The position numbers were made by a program, and so were the translations under genes. From Methylopila turkensis (GTDB taxonomy: Bacteria > Pseudomonadota > Alphaproteobacteria > Rhizobiales > Methylopilaceae), in contig NZ_BSFL01000005.1 of NCBI RefSeq assembly GCF_027922325.1, positions 1 to 64,000 of the forward strand: a stretch of DNA of 64,000 bases, written 5' to 3'. Positions 63,719 through 64,000 of this stretch are shown one piece after another. The notes below the pieces were generated by a model, which searched no databases, was not told where the DNA came from, and saw nothing but the letters and a program-made list of their open reading frames with translations. How positions within the stretch are numbered: position 1 is the first letter of the stretch; each line of letters starts with the position of its first letter.

Positions 63719-64000
63719 TCAGGCGAGCCGGTCGTGCGGCGGGAAATCGGGGGCGGGAGAGCGTTCCGGAGCGGCGTCGTCACGTCGGGGCGCGCGGCCG
63801 AGGCGGCCATGGGCGCGCCTCACGGCCTCGCCGAGATCGCGGACGATCCGGTCGAACTTGGCGTCGAGAACGGCGCGGCGCGCCACGAGCACATAGTCGC
63901 AGCCCGAGCGGGCGGCGCCGGGAAGCGCGAGAGCCACGGCGGCGCGCAGGCGCCGCTTCATCCGGCTGCGTTCGACCGAACCGCCCACGCGCTTTGTCAC
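63719..64000 (-). CDS. rnpA: Ribonuclease P protein component, C-terminal part
   Basis: The gene runs off the right end of the window; about 93 codons are visible. The RNR-type motif reads [18 protein letters not shown], the core RNA-binding helix of RnpA, followed by [13 protein letters not shown]. The protein supports the RNase P RNA in tRNA 5' processing. Translation visible from the edge begins VTKR, which is internal to the protein, so the true start lies outside. Confidence 0.9.
   Translation of the reverse strand: MTKRVGGSVERSRMKRRLRAAVALALPGAARSGCDYVLVARRAVLDAKFDRIVRDLGEAVRRAHGRLGRAPRRDDAAPERSPAPDFPPHDRLA

Overview
The window is very GC-rich chromosomal DNA, almost wholly coding, and reads as an alphaproteobacterium, most likely of the Hyphomicrobiales (Rhizobiales). 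The basis is the gene content (rnpA-yidC-engB order, bacteriophytochrome with an HWE-type kinase and receiver, a fused DppC-DppD transporter protein, polyamine and NitT/TauT transporters) and palindromic repeats headed CGTCATCC of the kind common in that order. Species was not determined. I saw no prophage, conjugative element, CRISPR array or classical IS element.

Layout. 1-5000: end of a succinyl-CoA synthetase (or malate thiokinase) alpha subunit, a GntR/FCD regulator facing acetoacetyl-CoA synthetase, and an AsmA-like protein. 5000-12720: a putrescine locus, potF-potG-potH-potI on the minus strand, divergent from a gamma-glutamylputrescine synthetase-like gene and an FAD oxidoreductase. 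This locus holds three copies of one REP-like family; two of them flank a tiny GIY-YIG nuclease gene in inverted orientation. A separate 88-bp palindrome lies between potF and potG. 12720-18110: EmrAB-type efflux pump, TetR regulator with three matching 19-bp operators, and an AbrB-family membrane protein. 18170-25060: housekeeping genes (rlmN, rplS, trmD, ppa, yggT, DUF167), a three-domain M15/SH3/GH19 cell-wall hydrolase, a GNAT and tRNA-Ala.

25230-33800: a nitrogen-scavenging region. It has a DMSO-reductase-family molybdoenzyme, formamidase, a NrtA/CmpA-like binding protein, a three-subunit nitrile hydratase/thiocyanate hydrolase, LysR and AraC regulators, plus a remnant of an RTX-type protein. 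33990-39540: siderophore uptake (TonB receptor, FhuD, fused FhuB, no FhuC) and a fluoride channel. 39560-44550: a Crp/Fnr regulator and an operon of M20 amidohydrolase plus NitT/TauT ABC transporter. 44560-48530: an orphan C5 DNA methyltransferase and a bacteriophytochrome. 48730-54120: tRNA-CAT and a complete peptide ABC transporter. 54120-64000: hemF, a glycosyltransferase-acetyltransferase fusion with a methyltransferase, a DMT transporter, MarR, a C15 peptidase, a creatininase-family hydrolase, a small conserved-looking ORF, engB, yidC with an intrinsic terminator, and the 3' part of rnpA.

How they work together: most clusters are import-plus-catabolism units for nitrogen compounds (putrescine; nitrile, thiocyanate or formamide; an acylated amine; peptides), each with its own regulator. 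The item I rate most worth pursuing is the REP-flanked GIY-YIG cassette, which resembles a REP/RAYT unit but carries a different nuclease fold.
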